Positions 52,132 to 61,170 of a stretch of DNA of 64,000 nt are shown here, piece after piece. The first letter of the stretch is position 1, and each line of letters begins with the position of its first letter. Made by a program: the position numbers and the translations under genes. The notes beneath the pieces were generated by a model, which was given only the letters and a program-made list of their open reading frames with translations, ran no database searches and was not told the origin of the DNA. Source of the DNA: Hafnia alvei (GTDB taxonomy: Bacteria > Pseudomonadota > Gammaproteobacteria > Enterobacterales > Enterobacteriaceae); assembly GCF_964063325.1 (NCBI RefSeq), contig NZ_OZ061315.1:2542001-2606000 (forward strand), read 5' to 3'.

Positions 52132-52827
52132 ATGGCATGGCTACACAGCCTGACTGACTATATTCACGGCCTTGCCTGGCTACAGCTGATGATGGATTCG
52201 TTTTGGAGTCTGCTGTCTGCAGGACTGCAATTCACGCTGCCTTTAGCAATCCTCTCTTTTATTGGCGGGATTATTCTCGGCTTTATTACCGCATTGGTAC
52301 GCTTATACGCCCCAAAACCGGTCAAGTGGATTTTTGATTTCTACGTATGGGTTATTCGTGGCACGCCGCTGTTAGTGCAGTTGTTCTTAATCTTTTATGG
52401 TTTACCGAGTGCGGGGATCACTCTCGATGCGTTTCCGGCGGCGCTGATTGGTTTCACGCTCAGCGTGGGTGCCTATACCTCTGAAATCATCCGTGGGGCG
52501 ATTATCTCAGTGCCTAAAGGCCAGTGGGAAGCGTCTTATTCTATAGGCATGAGCAGTTCACAGGCCATGCGCCGCGTGATCCTGCCACAGTCGGTATTCG
52601 TATCACTACCGCCGCTGTCTAACTCATTTATTTCGCTTATCAAAGATACCTCATTGGCCGCGGTTATCACCGTACCTGAGATGTTCTTGGCGGCGCAGCG
52701 CATTGTTTCTGTCACTTACGAGCCGCTGATTTTATATGTAGAAGCGGCGCTGATTTATCTGGTATTCAGCACGGTGCTAGGAAAACTGCAAAACAAGCTA
52801 GAAGTGTATTACCGCCGCTACGAGTAA
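52132..52827 (+). CDS. Amino-acid ABC transporter permease
   Basis: A 231-residue HisM/TcyB-type permease with about five helices. The EAA loop reads EASYSIGMSSSQAMRRVILPQ, and IRGTPLLVQLFLIFYGLPS is the N-terminal family block. Membrane partner of the binding protein just upstream. No ABC ATPase gene follows; a perfect terminator at 52887 ends the unit. Confidence 0.9.
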   Translation: MAWLHSLTDYIHGLAWLQLMMDSFWSLLSAGLQFTLPLAILSFIGGIILGFITALVRLYAPKPVKWIFDFYVWVIRGTPLLVQLFLIFYGLPSAGITLDAFPAALIGFTLSVGAYTSEIIRGAIISVPKGQWEASYSIGMSSSQAMRRVILPQSVFVSLPPLSNSFISLIKDTSLAAVITVPEMFLAAQRIVSVTYEPLILYVEAALIYLVFSTVLGKLQNKLEVYYRRYE

Positions 52828-52886
52828 GTTTTTGTTATCAGCCCTACGCTTCCCAATTTCTGATTACGTTCATTCCGCATCACCTA

Positions 52887-52927
52887 CCCCAAAGAAATAA
52901 CAATTTTCTTTGGGGTATATTTTTTTC
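52887..52927 (+). terminator. Terminator after the ABC permease
   Basis: CCCCAAAGAAA pairs perfectly with TTTCTTTGGGG around TAACAAT or so, followed by TATATTTTTTT. Confidence 0.95.
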
Positions 52928-53097
52928 CTTTGCTTACATGATAAAAACTGAATGCCCCCCTAATACGTCATGCAGTGGACGAAGATCCCGTCAGTAGCGC
53001 TTTGCAAACATTGCTAATAAATATCTATCAGATGAAATCCCTTCTATTTGTGTGTATAAAGAAACCTTACTTTTATCACTAATTGGAAAGAAGTTAG

Positions 53098-53571
53098 ATG
53101 TTTTTTTTAAAAAACGGGATCGAGGGTTACAGGAAGGCATTTTGCTACAAAGGCGTAGCCAGTCGCCGGGCTTATTTCTTTTTTGCATTGTTTCAGTTGC
53201 CGATGTTTTGTCTGCTCGTACTGGCTTCATTTTATCTGAGCAGCATTTTTATGGTTAATTCAAACTTACAGATCATGCCAGGGACGGTAATACTGGCTGT
53301 CATCGGTTTTTTTATCGTCCTCGCTATTGGGATTTATACCTGGCTGGCCGGGCTTGCGTTCTGTGTCCGTCGACTACATGACATTGGTTTGAGCGGATGG
53401 GTATTACTTATCCCAATTATTATTGCTTTTGCTATTGAGGCTATCGGAGAAGGAGTCGGACCTATCGTTAACGGTGTTTTCCTCCTAGGGCTGATGCTGG
53501 CGAAGTCAAAAACAGATAATAATAAATACCAGTTTGATACAACTTCAAGGGCTAGAGATATTCCAAGTTGA
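53098..53571 (+). CDS. DUF805 membrane protein
   Basis: A 157-residue protein with four hydrophobic segments. The signature of DUF805 is clear in CVRRLHDIGLSGWVLLIPI; the N terminus GIEGYRKAFCYKGVASRRAYFFFAL is also of the family kind. Function unknown; members occur widely and often in several copies. It is the first of a run of small membrane-protein genes in an AT-rich stretch. Confidence 0.85.
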   Translation: MFFLKNGIEGYRKAFCYKGVASRRAYFFFALFQLPMFCLLVLASFYLSSIFMVNSNLQIMPGTVILAVIGFFIVLAIGIYTWLAGLAFCVRRLHDIGLSGWVLLIPIIIAFAIEAIGEGVGPIVNGVFLLGLMLAKSKTDNNKYQFDTTSRARDIPS

Positions 53572-53653
53572 TACAATCATAAACTGCTTAATATATAGGC
53601 TATGAACTTGGCAAATCAGGTGCTGAACTACTAGGTGATAAGATTGGGGGCTT

Positions 53654-53794
53654 ATGATAAATAGTATCTTTAGTACCATTGAAGAACTCATTATGGCCGT
53701 ACTTGCGACAATTGCTTTGCTATCGACATTACTTTGCTTTATCCAAAATCTGTCATCAAAAGAAACTTCCAAGAAACGTGTGCTTTATTTATGA
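53654..53794 (+). CDS. Candidate 46-residue single-helix membrane protein
   Basis: ATG at 53654 opens a 46-codon frame: MINSIFSTIEEL, a hydrophobic helix (about residues 13-31, MAVLATIALLSTLLCFI), then a polar Lys/Ser tail. The upstream TTGGGGG is a poor ribosome-binding site. It lies in a run of small membrane ORFs. No homologue recognised. Confidence 0.4.
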   Translation: MINSIFSTIEELIMAVLATIALLSTLLCFIQNLSSKETSKKRVLYL

Positions 53795-53899
53795 CTAGAT
53801 TCAATAAACTCCCTACTCAAGTATTGATCTATCGGGATGGCGGATTCATTTTTCATAATAGCGTTGCTGGCAAGAGAAAGTGGGTTCTACACAAGAGAT

Positions 53900-54043
53900 A
53901 TGAACAAGGATGAGGTAAGATTCATCAAATCCCATCCTAAGGAGCAAACAAGATGGCTAAAACTGAAAGTGATTTTAGTCACAATGAGTTTTGCTTCATA
54001 TGTTGCAGCCTTCGCTTTCTATTTGATGGTAATAAAAAAATGA
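53900..54043 (+). CDS. Small single-helix membrane protein, unknown
   Basis: The frame is open from an ATG at 53837 (68 residues), but the likely product starts at the ATG at 53900 (MNKDEVRFIKSHPKEQ, 47 residues), which follows AAGAG. It is a basic, soluble N terminus plus one hydrophobic helix ending MVIKK. No known family was recognised. Confidence 0.45.
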   Translation: MNKDEVRFIKSHPKEQTRWLKLKVILVTMSFASYVAAFAFYLMVIKK

Positions 54044-54075
54044 ATGTAGTAGCGCAATTATAAAAGGATCATGCA

Positions 54076-54339
54076 ATGTCAATTAAGGGGGTAATTCGAT
54101 GGGGTAGCATATTCATCATTATGTTCATATACATATGTGCTTTAGCGCTTATAATCATGGACTACGGCGTAACCTTAAAGTACGCAGACATAGATCAATA
54201 TGAAAAAATTACAGCAATCAGATGCAATGCCATCGTTGAACAAGTATCTATAACTTTTGTTGAGATTACATATGTTGCATTTTTTGGGTATTTAATCTCC
54301 ATCGCGTTAATTCTGCTTATTTTTAAAAAAGTACGTTAG
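54076..54339 (+). CDS. Two-helix small membrane protein, unknown
   Basis: An 87-residue ORF with a good ribosome-binding site (AAAAGGA, 7 nt before ATG). Two hydrophobic helices (about residues 9-30 and 58-83) flank a soluble loop with one cysteine, ending in a basic KKVR. It sits 33 bp after the previous small ORF. No family recognised; perhaps part of a short accessory unit. Confidence 0.6.
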   Translation: MSIKGVIRWGSIFIIMFIYICALALIIMDYGVTLKYADIDQYEKITAIRCNAIVEQVSITFVEITYVAFFGYLISIALILLIFKKVR

Positions 54340-54701
54340 ATGTACAAAGACTACCAAGATTTCTGGCGGCCTTCACCTCTGTCACCCTAAGCCGTTTATC
54401 TTTTTCCGCTTTTAGAACACCTTAAAGTAGTATCAAACAGCAGCAAGAAAGTCACCTTCAACAAGGTGGCTAGGATAGAAACCCTCGAAACACCATGCCG
54501 CAGCAACAAAAAGAAAACCCGCCGTCATTTACCGAAAAGTCAGCAAACGAATCAAGCGGGTGCAAATGCATGAGAAACTCTATGTCGAAGTTATTCAACA
54601 AGTGGATAATATCATTACGCATTTAATTAACAATTTATCTTCATGATTTTGTGAGCAGGATCATCAAATTAAGCGTTTGTGCCGTGCTAGAGCGGCTCTC
54701 T
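54340..54701. other. Non-coding, possibly decayed region
   Basis: About 360 bp with no supported gene. An open stretch that ends near 54647 (KRIKRVQMHEKLYVEVIQQ and further) lacks a proper start and may be the remnant of a lost gene. Confidence 0.3.
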
Positions 54702-55547
54702 TTAGTCCGAATTAATATGTTCCTTACAGTAGCGGCGCTTATATGCCACCGGTGTGAGCCCAATCTGCTTACGAAAGATCTGCCTAAAATAGCCTACATC
54801 GTTAAACCCGCTACGTTCAGCCACTTCGGTTAATGAACACATATCATTTAACAGCAGCCTCTCTGCGCTGCTCACACGCTGCCGATGAATCGCCTCTGTT
54901 AAGGTCACACCAAACGTTTTACGAAATACTCGTCCCAAATAGTCAGGGTTACAAAACAGCTGCTCAGCTAATGATGCTGTGCTCATCGGTAAATGATACT
55001 GGGTTTTAATCAGCTGCCTAGCCTTATAGGCTAAGGCAACGCCTGAGTGGGTTATATTGGCATCATCCGGTAGCCCAGCCGATATTTGTTGTAGCATAAG
55101 CAATAATATAAGCGCTAATGCTGGGGATTGTTTCCTATTTTCTTGCTCACTAAGAAATTGGCGAAATAAAGAACTAATATATTGTGGTTCATGAGCCTTA
55201 CAATGTTGAGGAATAGACAACAACGTCGCCGTTGAGCTATTACATCCATGTTTCATAGCCGTTTCGTTAATATCAAATGAATAGATATCAAAATGCAGCC
55301 AATAAAATTTTAGATCAAGCGGAAACGTCTCTAATCCGACATGGTGACACAGTGGTCTTAGCAGGAGAATTTCGCCAGCAGAAACATAAAAATCGGCATC
55401 GCCTTCACGAATGGCCAGCGTTCCACTCTCAACAAAAATCAACTCCCATGAGGAGAGTGTCCTTGCCGGATGAGCGCCCACGCCGCGTGAAATAAACAAC
55501 CCACCGTTTTGTACCGTAAGTGGAAAATCAACAGTGACCTCAAGCAT
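54702..55547 (-). CDS. AraC-family transcriptional regulator
   Basis: A 281-residue regulator with an N-terminal cupin-like sugar-binding domain (about residues 1-150; GTLAIREGDADFYVSAGEIL) and a C-terminal AraC domain with two HTH motifs (STASLAEQLFCNPDYLGRVFRKTFG and LTEVAERSGFNDVGYFRQIFRK). It is divergent from a symporter and a GH127 arabinofuranosidase gene, so it probably activates them in response to an L-arabinose-containing sugar. The ligand is inferred from this context only. Confidence 0.87.
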   Translation of the reverse strand: MLEVTVDFPLTVQNGGLFISRGVGAHPARTLSSWELIFVESGTLAIREGDADFYVSAGEILLLRPLCHHVGLETFPLDLKFYWLHFDIYSFDINETAMKHGCNSSTATLLSIPQHCKAHEPQYISSLFRQFLSEQENRKQSPALALILLLMLQQISAGLPDDANITHSGVALAYKARQLIKTQYHLPMSTASLAEQLFCNPDYLGRVFRKTFGVTLTEAIHRQRVSSAERLLLNDMCSLTEVAERSGFNDVGYFRQIFRKQIGLTPVAYKRRYCKEHINSD

Positions 55548-55791
55548 TGGCGGTTACCTGTGGGTAAATTTGGCTTAGTCTAGCCTACAAAGACGCCACC
55601 CTCGTGTTTTAAAAATAGACTAACCGATCGCCTTCACACTTTTCTTATTAAGTCGGAATCGTCATCTTTTTATACTTTTTCCTCCCCTTGTTGCTCCCTA
55701 TGCTCTGTGCCAGATTAATAACCGTCGACACCAGAAATAAACATAAAAAATAATAAACTCCCTAAAGTGAATAAATAAATTTATACCCAAC

Positions 55792-55908
55792 ATAATTCGA
55801 GTTGTATTGAGCAGCAAGTGAGCGCATCCCAATGAATCTTACTCAGGTAAGTCATTCAGGTGCACAAACACAGCTAACAAAAATGCAGCTTGAAGTATGG
55901 CGGGTATA
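55792..55908. repeat. ERIC-like repeat upstream of the symporter gene
   Basis: A 117-bp element that starts TATACCCAACATAATTCGAG and ends GCAGCTTGAAGTATGGCGGG, followed by TATA. The ends match those of ERIC elements, including the one at 14295, as inverted repeats. The centre (AATCTTACTCAGGTAAGTCA) is diverged. It lies in the promoter/leader region of the symporter gene. Confidence 0.75.
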
Positions 55909-55951
55909 TTCACTTCGGCATGATTACGTCGCCAATATGCGAGGATTCAAC

Positions 55952-57349
55952 ATGACCGCTACGCCCATTAATCAAACTGATTTTGTCGCTAAAAATAATA
56001 AAGAATCACTGAGTATTCGGGAAAAAATTGGCTATGGCTTAGGCGATGCCGGCGGCACCGTCATTACCTGCCTCATCATGAATTTTCTCACCTTTTTTTA
56101 TACCGATATTTTTGGCCTGACGCCGGCCTTGGTCGGCACGTTGTTCATTGCCCTACGCGTGATTGACGCCATCTCAGATCCGCTGATGGGGATTCTCGCC
56201 GATCGAACCCACAGCCGCTGGGGGCGTTTTCGTCCGTGGCAGCTGTGGATTGCTTTACCCATCGGCATCGTCGGCATACTGACCTTTACGGTGCCTGACG
56301 TCAGTATGAACATGAAAATACTGTGGGCGTTCATAACCTATTTTTTGCTCTCCATTAGCTACACCGCGATTAATGTGCCCTATTGTGCGCTGATAAACAC
56401 CATGACGACCCGCCATAGCGAAGTCATTTCCTGCCAATCATGGCGCTTTGTGTTGTGTGGCGTCGCCGGTTTTCTGGTATCGGTTGGGTTACCTTGGCTG
56501 GTTAAGGTATTGGGGCAAGGCGATCAGGCGGCGGGTTATCAGTTGGGCGTCGGCGTACTGTGTGCCGTGGCCGTTGTCATGTTCCTATGCTGCTTCTTCT
56601 GGGTGAGAGAGCGGATCCCGCTGGCGTTGATGGGAAAATTTACCCTGCGCGAGCATCTGTCCGGGCTGCGCCATAACGATCAAATGCTGCTGGTGCTCGT
56701 GATGTCATTCCTGCTGATCAACGTATTTAACCTACGTGGCGGCGGCTATATGTATTTCATCACTTACGTATTACAAGGCAGCACCGGATTTGCATCGCTC
56801 TTCTTCACCATGGTCACCGTTGCCTCCATACTTGGCGCGATTATTGTCAGCCCGCTGTCGCGCAAGTTTGACACCGTCCGCCTGTACTACGTCACCAATC
56901 TTATCCTCGCGCTACTGGCCGTTATTATGTGGTTTATCCCAACCGGCCCGCAATTTCAAACGCTGTGGCTCGCGGTGATCCTGGGGAACGGGATTATTCT
57001 CGGGTTCACCCTGCCGCTGCATTTCTCCATCATGGCTTTCGCCGACGACTACGGCGAATGGAAAAATGGGATCCGTTCTTCCGGCATGAACTTCGCTTTC
57101 AATCTGTTCTTTATCAAGCTTGCATGGGCATCCAGCGCCGGTGTTTTGAGCTTGGTATTCATCTGGGTTGCCTATCAACCGGGGATGGAGAATCAAACGC
57201 CTGCCTCGCTAAACGGTATGACTTCGCTCGAAACCTTGCTACCCGCTTTTTTCCATTTAGCGCTGGCTTTCGCTATTCGATTCTGCCGCCTGAATAACCC
57301 AATGATGATCCGCATTGCTCACGATCTACACCTTCGCCATGCGGGTTAG
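55952..57349 (+). CDS. GPH-family sugar:cation symporter
   Basis: A 465-residue MFS-type transporter of the glycoside-pentoside-hexuronide family (MelB/YicJ-like), about 12 helices. The signature IREKIGYGLGDAGG is followed by FYTDIFGLTPALVGTLF and DPLMGILADRTHSRWGRFRPW. I chose the ATG at 55952 (MTATPIN) because it follows GAGGA at 8 nt. The frame is open back to an ATG at 55832, but those 40 extra codons are encoded by the ERIC-like repeat. It is coupled to the GH127 gene 33 bp downstream, so it likely imports arabinofuranose-containing oligosaccharides. Confidence 0.9.
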   Translation: MTATPINQTDFVAKNNKESLSIREKIGYGLGDAGGTVITCLIMNFLTFFYTDIFGLTPALVGTLFIALRVIDAISDPLMGILADRTHSRWGRFRPWQLWIALPIGIVGILTFTVPDVSMNMKILWAFITYFLLSISYTAINVPYCALINTMTTRHSEVISCQSWRFVLCGVAGFLVSVGLPWLVKVLGQGDQAAGYQLGVGVLCAVAVVMFLCCFFWVRERIPLALMGKFTLREHLSGLRHNDQMLLVLVMSFLLINVFNLRGGGYMYFITYVLQGSTGFASLFFTMVTVASILGAIIVSPLSRKFDTVRLYYVTNLILALLAVIMWFIPTGPQFQTLWLAVILGNGIILGFTLPLHFSIMAFADDYGEWKNGIRSSGMNFAFNLFFIKLAWASSAGVLSLVFIWVAYQPGMENQTPASLNGMTSLETLLPAFFHLALAFAIRFCRLNNPMMIRIAHDLHLRHAG

Positions 57350-57382
57350 AGCTAATTTGCCATCTTTTTAGGAGCCGTAAAT

Positions 57383-59395
57383 ATGAGTTTTTTAGAAACC
57401 ATTCAGTCCAACGCCACCGCGCCAAGTGTCTTAGTACAGGCTCAAGAACTGGATTTAAACCATGTGCACGTTAACGATCCATTTTTAGGCCAGTATCAAC
57501 GGCTGGTTCGCGACGTGGTGATCCCTTACCAGTGGGATGCACTCAACGACCGTATCAGCGACGCAGAACCCAGCCACGCTATCGAAAATTTCCGCATCGC
57601 CGCTGGGCGAGAAAAAGGTGAGTTTTACGGCATGGTTTTTCAAGACAGCGACGTCGCCAAGTGGCTAGAGGCCGTTGCGTGGTCCTTGTGCCAAAAAGCC
57701 GACCGCGAATTAGAGCGCACCGCCGAGCATGTTATTGAACTGATTGAAGCAGCTCAGTGCGAGGATGGTTATCTCAATACTTACTTCACCGTGAAAGCGC
57801 CACAGGAGCGCTGGACGAACCTTGCCGAGTGCCATGAACTTTACTGCGCAGGGCATATGATTGAGGCCGGTGTGGCGTGGTTTCAGGCCACGGGCAAACA
57901 TCGCCTGCTTAACGTAGTTTGTCGACTAGCTGATCATATCGATAGCGTTTTCGGCCCCAATGAAAACCAACTGCATGGTTATCCTGGGCATCCTGAAATT
58001 GAGCTGGCCTTAATGCGTTTGTATGAAGTTACCGGCCATTCGCGTTACATGAAGCTCACTCAGTATTTTGTTGAGCAGCGAGGTGCTCAGCCACCACACC
58101 AGCCGCAACACTATTACGATCAAGAATATGAAAAACGTGGGAAAACCTCTTATTGGAATACCTACGGCCCCGCGTGGATGATCAAAGACAAGGCCTATAG
58201 CCAAGCACACCAGCCGCTAGCGCTACAAGAAAGCGCCATTGGGCATGCGGTACGTTTTGTTTATTTATTGGCTGGCGTCGCGCATTTGGCTCGCTTAAAC
58301 CATGACGAAGAGAAGCGCCAAATTTGTTTACGCCTGTGGAACAACATGGTGCAACGCCAGTTGTACATTACTGGAGGCATTGGCTCGCAGAGCAGTGGTG
58401 AAGCCTTTAGTTCCGATTACGATTTGCCTAACGATACGGTATACGCCGAAAGCTGCGCGTCGATTGGTCTGATGATGTTTGCCAACCGCATGCTGCAAAT
58501 GGAAGGCGATAGCCAATATGCCGATGTTATGGAACGTGCCCTTTACAATACGGTGCTCGGCGGTATGGCGCTCGATGGACGCCATTTTTTCTACGTCAAT
58601 CCACTGGAAGTTCATCCGAAAAGCATTCCGTTTAACCACATCTACGATCACGTAAAACCGATCCGCCAGCGCTGGTTTGGCTGCGCCTGCTGCCCACCCA
58701 ACATTGCGCGCATTTTAACCTCTATCGGCCATTACATTTACACCCAGCGCGACGATGCTTTGTATATCCAATTATATGTCGGCAATGAAACCACATTGGA
58801 TAATGGGCTAAAAATATCGATAGCCGGCAACTATCCTTGGGATGAACATGTCAGCCTGAAAATCCGCACCACAAAGCCTGTTCGCCAAGCCTTAGCGTTA
58901 CGGCTGCCTGAATGGTGCGCCTCTCCACGAGTTTTATTGAACGGCGCTCCCTGCGACGGAATGATTAAACGTGGTTATCTGCACATCTCGCGAGAATGGC
59001 AAAATAACGATCATATTGAGATGATCTTGCCGATGCCGGTACGCCGCGTATATGGCAATCCGCTCCTGCGCCACGTTGCGGGGAAAGTGGCGATCCAGCG
59101 CGGTCCGTTGGTTTACTGCTTAGAACAAGCCGACAACGGTGCTGAATTACATAATCTTTCCCTTCCCATCGATAGCACATTTACCCTGCTGGAAGGCCAA
59201 GGTATTTTCGCCCATAAAATGCTGATTCAGACGATGGGAATTCGCGTGGTGAGTGATAATGCCGCCCATCAGCCGCTGTATCGCTATGACTCTGCACCGG
59301 AGAAACAAGAACAGCAGAAGCTGACCTTTATCCCGTGGTTTAGCTGGGCTAATCGCGGTGAGGGGGAGATGAGGATATGGGTGGGGGAAAGATAG
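57383..59395 (+). CDS. GH127 beta-L-arabinofuranosidase
   Basis: A 670-residue glycoside hydrolase of family 127 (formerly DUF1680), which removes beta-L-arabinofuranose from plant glycans such as hydroxyproline-linked arabinans. The zinc-thiolate active site is intact: Glu356 and Cys358 in YAESCAS, and Cys436 and Cys437 in FGCACCPPN; one cysteine acts as the nucleophile in this family. YNTVLGGMALDG is also conserved. No signal peptide, so it acts in the cytoplasm on imported sugar. It follows the symporter gene and an AraC regulator is divergent, together an arabinofuranoside utilisation unit. Confidence 0.92.
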   Translation: MSFLETIQSNATAPSVLVQAQELDLNHVHVNDPFLGQYQRLVRDVVIPYQWDALNDRISDAEPSHAIENFRIAAGREKGEFYGMVFQDSDVAKWLEAVAWSLCQKADRELERTAEHVIELIEAAQCEDGYLNTYFTVKAPQERWTNLAECHELYCAGHMIEAGVAWFQATGKHRLLNVVCRLADHIDSVFGPNENQLHGYPGHPEIELALMRLYEVTGHSRYMKLTQYFVEQRGAQPPHQPQHYYDQEYEKRGKTSYWNTYGPAWMIKDKAYSQAHQPLALQESAIGHAVRFVYLLAGVAHLARLNHDEEKRQICLRLWNNMVQRQLYITGGIGSQSSGEAFSSDYDLPNDTVYAESCASIGLMMFANRMLQMEGDSQYADVMERALYNTVLGGMALDGRHFFYVNPLEVHPKSIPFNHIYDHVKPIRQRWFGCACCPPNIARILTSIGHYIYTQRDDALYIQLYVGNETTLDNGLKISIAGNYPWDEHVSLKIRTTKPVRQALALRLPEWCASPRVLLNGAPCDGMIKRGYLHISREWQNNDHIEMILPMPVRRVYGNPLLRHVAGKVAIQRGPLVYCLEQADNGAELHNLSLPIDSTFTLLEGQGIFAHKMLIQTMGIRVVSDNAAHQPLYRYDSAPEKQEQQKLTFIPWFSWANRGEGEMRIWVGER

Positions 59396-59956
59396 TTTAT
59401 AGATGGTTAAGGGTTTTGACCGCTGATGCTGCTTATGTGCTTGCGGTGTAAGGTTTCGACCTCCTAACAATGAAATTCGTGTGTAAGGCGAAGCATATTC
59501 ACCGGATATCTATGAACTCACGATGTAAGGTTTCGACCGCCTCTTAGCAGCGGTATTCACATATAAATTAAGTCGAAGGCGTCCGATGAGAGCCCCGTTG
59601 CGCGGGGGCTCTCAACTCGCGCGCTTTTATCCGAGATGCCATCTTCGCTCCGGTTTGGTATCGCCCATCCAGGGCGCCCCAAACTCCACCGGTACATCCC
59701 TGTACCGGCGGCTCGTTCTACCAAAACCTAAACAGTTAAAAGAAAATAGAAAGATAGAAAGATAGAAAATATCTTTGGTCTTTTTATCTTTGTTGCCTTT
59801 TTTTATGTTTAAAGAATGCATTTTAGAGCCGCCAGCAGGGATGCTGGTGGCAGGTTGAGGGCGCACAGGACGTGCGCTCCGAGACCGGTCGGCCAAACGA
59901 CGCGGTAAAAAGCGCGAGAGTCGAGAGGTTGCGCGCTGGCAACCTTTCGTCGGACG
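59396..59956. other. Repeat-rich non-coding region with hairpins
   Basis: It contains two copies of GTAAGGTTTCGACC (near 59447 and 59526), a strong hairpin at 59588-59613 (GAGAGCCCC paired with GGGGGCTCTC) and GC-rich blocks around an AT-rich centre (about 59740-59820). A 89-codon open frame on the minus strand (59627-59896) has no good start and low-complexity composition, so I do not call it a gene. The whole block looks like a dispersed repeat element rather than coding DNA. Confidence 0.5.
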
Positions 59957-60151
59957 CCTACGCCAGCCGTCTCATAGAAACGCAAATGCTCACGGGCGGA
60001 CGAAATCTTTCACCGCTCTCACATTAAAGATTCTATATACAAGGCGGCGTTGCTTGAGCCGCCTCACTCGAACACCTACGCCAGCGGTTTCATGGAAACA
60101 CATGTGCGCATAGGCGTTCGAAACCCTTCACCGCTCTCACATTAAAGATTC
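59957..60151. repeat. Pair of 77-bp direct repeats
   Basis: Units at 59957-60033 and 60075-60151 share CCTACGCCAGC at the left end and a 23-bp identical right end beginning CACCGCTCTCACATTAAAGA; the middle parts differ at several sites. They are 41 bp apart. Confidence 0.75.
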
Positions 60152-60179
60152 GGAATAGAAGTCGTACCACACCTTACCG

Positions 60180-60425
60180 TTAGTGCGCCTGTTCCTGCTG
60201 AGCAAACTTCAACTCAATCAGCGCAATTGCCTTTTGCACGCCGCGCTTGGTGACAGGGTCAATGCTGGCCTTGTCAAAATTAATGCTCTTCAGCTGGCTG
60301 GCCATTTTTTCGCGCACTTCGGTAGGCGCAATCACATCAATAACGTCTAAAATCTGCTTAATTACCAGCTGGCAGGCAACCAGATCGGACGCCAGTTCTT
60401 CACTCTCAGTCAGCATCTGAGACAT
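60180..60425 (-). CDS. Small helical protein, YecF/DUF2594-like
   Basis: An 81-residue acidic, all-helical protein. The plan (LASDLVACQLVIKQILDVI, then a C-terminal helix GVQKAIALIELKFAQQE) resembles the DUF2594 family of E. coli YecF, but the match is from memory and weak. The start follows AAAGGAAAAT on the minus strand. Function unknown. It lies downstream of yciO on the same strand, 67 bp away. Confidence 0.6.
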   Translation of the reverse strand: MSQMLTESEELASDLVACQLVIKQILDVIDVIAPTEVREKMASQLKSINFDKASIDPVTKRGVQKAIALIELKFAQQEQAH

Positions 60426-60492
60426 ACATTTTCCTTTTTAAATTCAAATTTGCTCGTGTGAAAATCAGCAGGAATTTTATTCCTGCGGGTTA

Positions 60493-61113
60493 TTACATAA
60501 ATGGCTTCGGATCGCCCGCGCCAACGCGCACCACTTCCGGCGAATCTTCGGTCAGGTCAATCACCGTGGTTGGCTGCTGGCCTAAGAAACCACCGTGGAT
60601 AACCAAGTCCACCACTTTACCCAATGAATCTTGGATCTCTTCCGGATCGGACTCCGCAAAATCATTGCCCGGCAGCATCAGCGTCGTCGACATTAACGGC
60701 TCGCCTAGCGCGGCCAACAGATCCAGCGCAATCGGGTTAGACGGCACGCGTAAGCCAATCGTCTTACGCTTTTCGCTCATTAAGCGACGCGGCACTTCTT
60801 TCGTAGCCTTCAGAATAAACGTGTAGTTGCCCGGCGTATTATTCTTGATGAGACGAAATGCGGTGTTATCGACAAACGCATAGGTCGAGATCTCAGACAG
60901 GTCGCGGCACACCAAGGTGAAATTATGGTTACTGTCTAACTGGCGAATACGACAAATACGCTCCATCGCGTTTTTCTCACCCAGCATGCAACCCAGCGCA
61001 TAGCCGGAGTCCGTTGGATAGACGATAACGCCGCCCTTGCGCAAGACTTCCACACACTGACTAATCAGGCGCGGCTGAGGGTTATCCGGGTGAATATAAA
61101 AAAGCTGACTCAT
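60493..61113 (-). CDS. yciO: YciO, Sua5/YrdC-domain protein
   Basis: A 206-residue protein of the Sua5/YrdC/YciO family, close to E. coli YciO. Family blocks are GGVIVYPTDSGYALGCML, IRQLDSNHNFTLVCRDLSEIS and MSEKRKTIGLRVP. YrdC members bind ATP and threonylcarbamoyl-AMP and serve tRNA t6A formation, but E. coli YciO does not replace YrdC, so the role here is open. It is just downstream of rnm in the block next to trp, as in E. coli. Confidence 0.95.
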   Translation of the reverse strand: MSQLFYIHPDNPQPRLISQCVEVLRKGGVIVYPTDSGYALGCMLGEKNAMERICRIRQLDSNHNFTLVCRDLSEISTYAFVDNTAFRLIKNNTPGNYTFILKATKEVPRRLMSEKRKTIGLRVPSNPIALDLLAALGEPLMSTTLMLPGNDFAESDPEEIQDSLGKVVDLVIHGGFLGQQPTTVIDLTEDSPEVVRVGAGDPKPFM

Positions 61114-61170
61114 TGTAATTCCTCATTATTCAGGACGTTGTCGATAGCTCAGAACGATGAATTGTCTAAG

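Noticed and set aside
59627..59896. An 89-codon minus-strand frame in the repeat block
   Set aside because: No convincing start, low-complexity Lys/Asn/Phe centre and GC-rich ends that belong to the repeat; better explained as non-coding.
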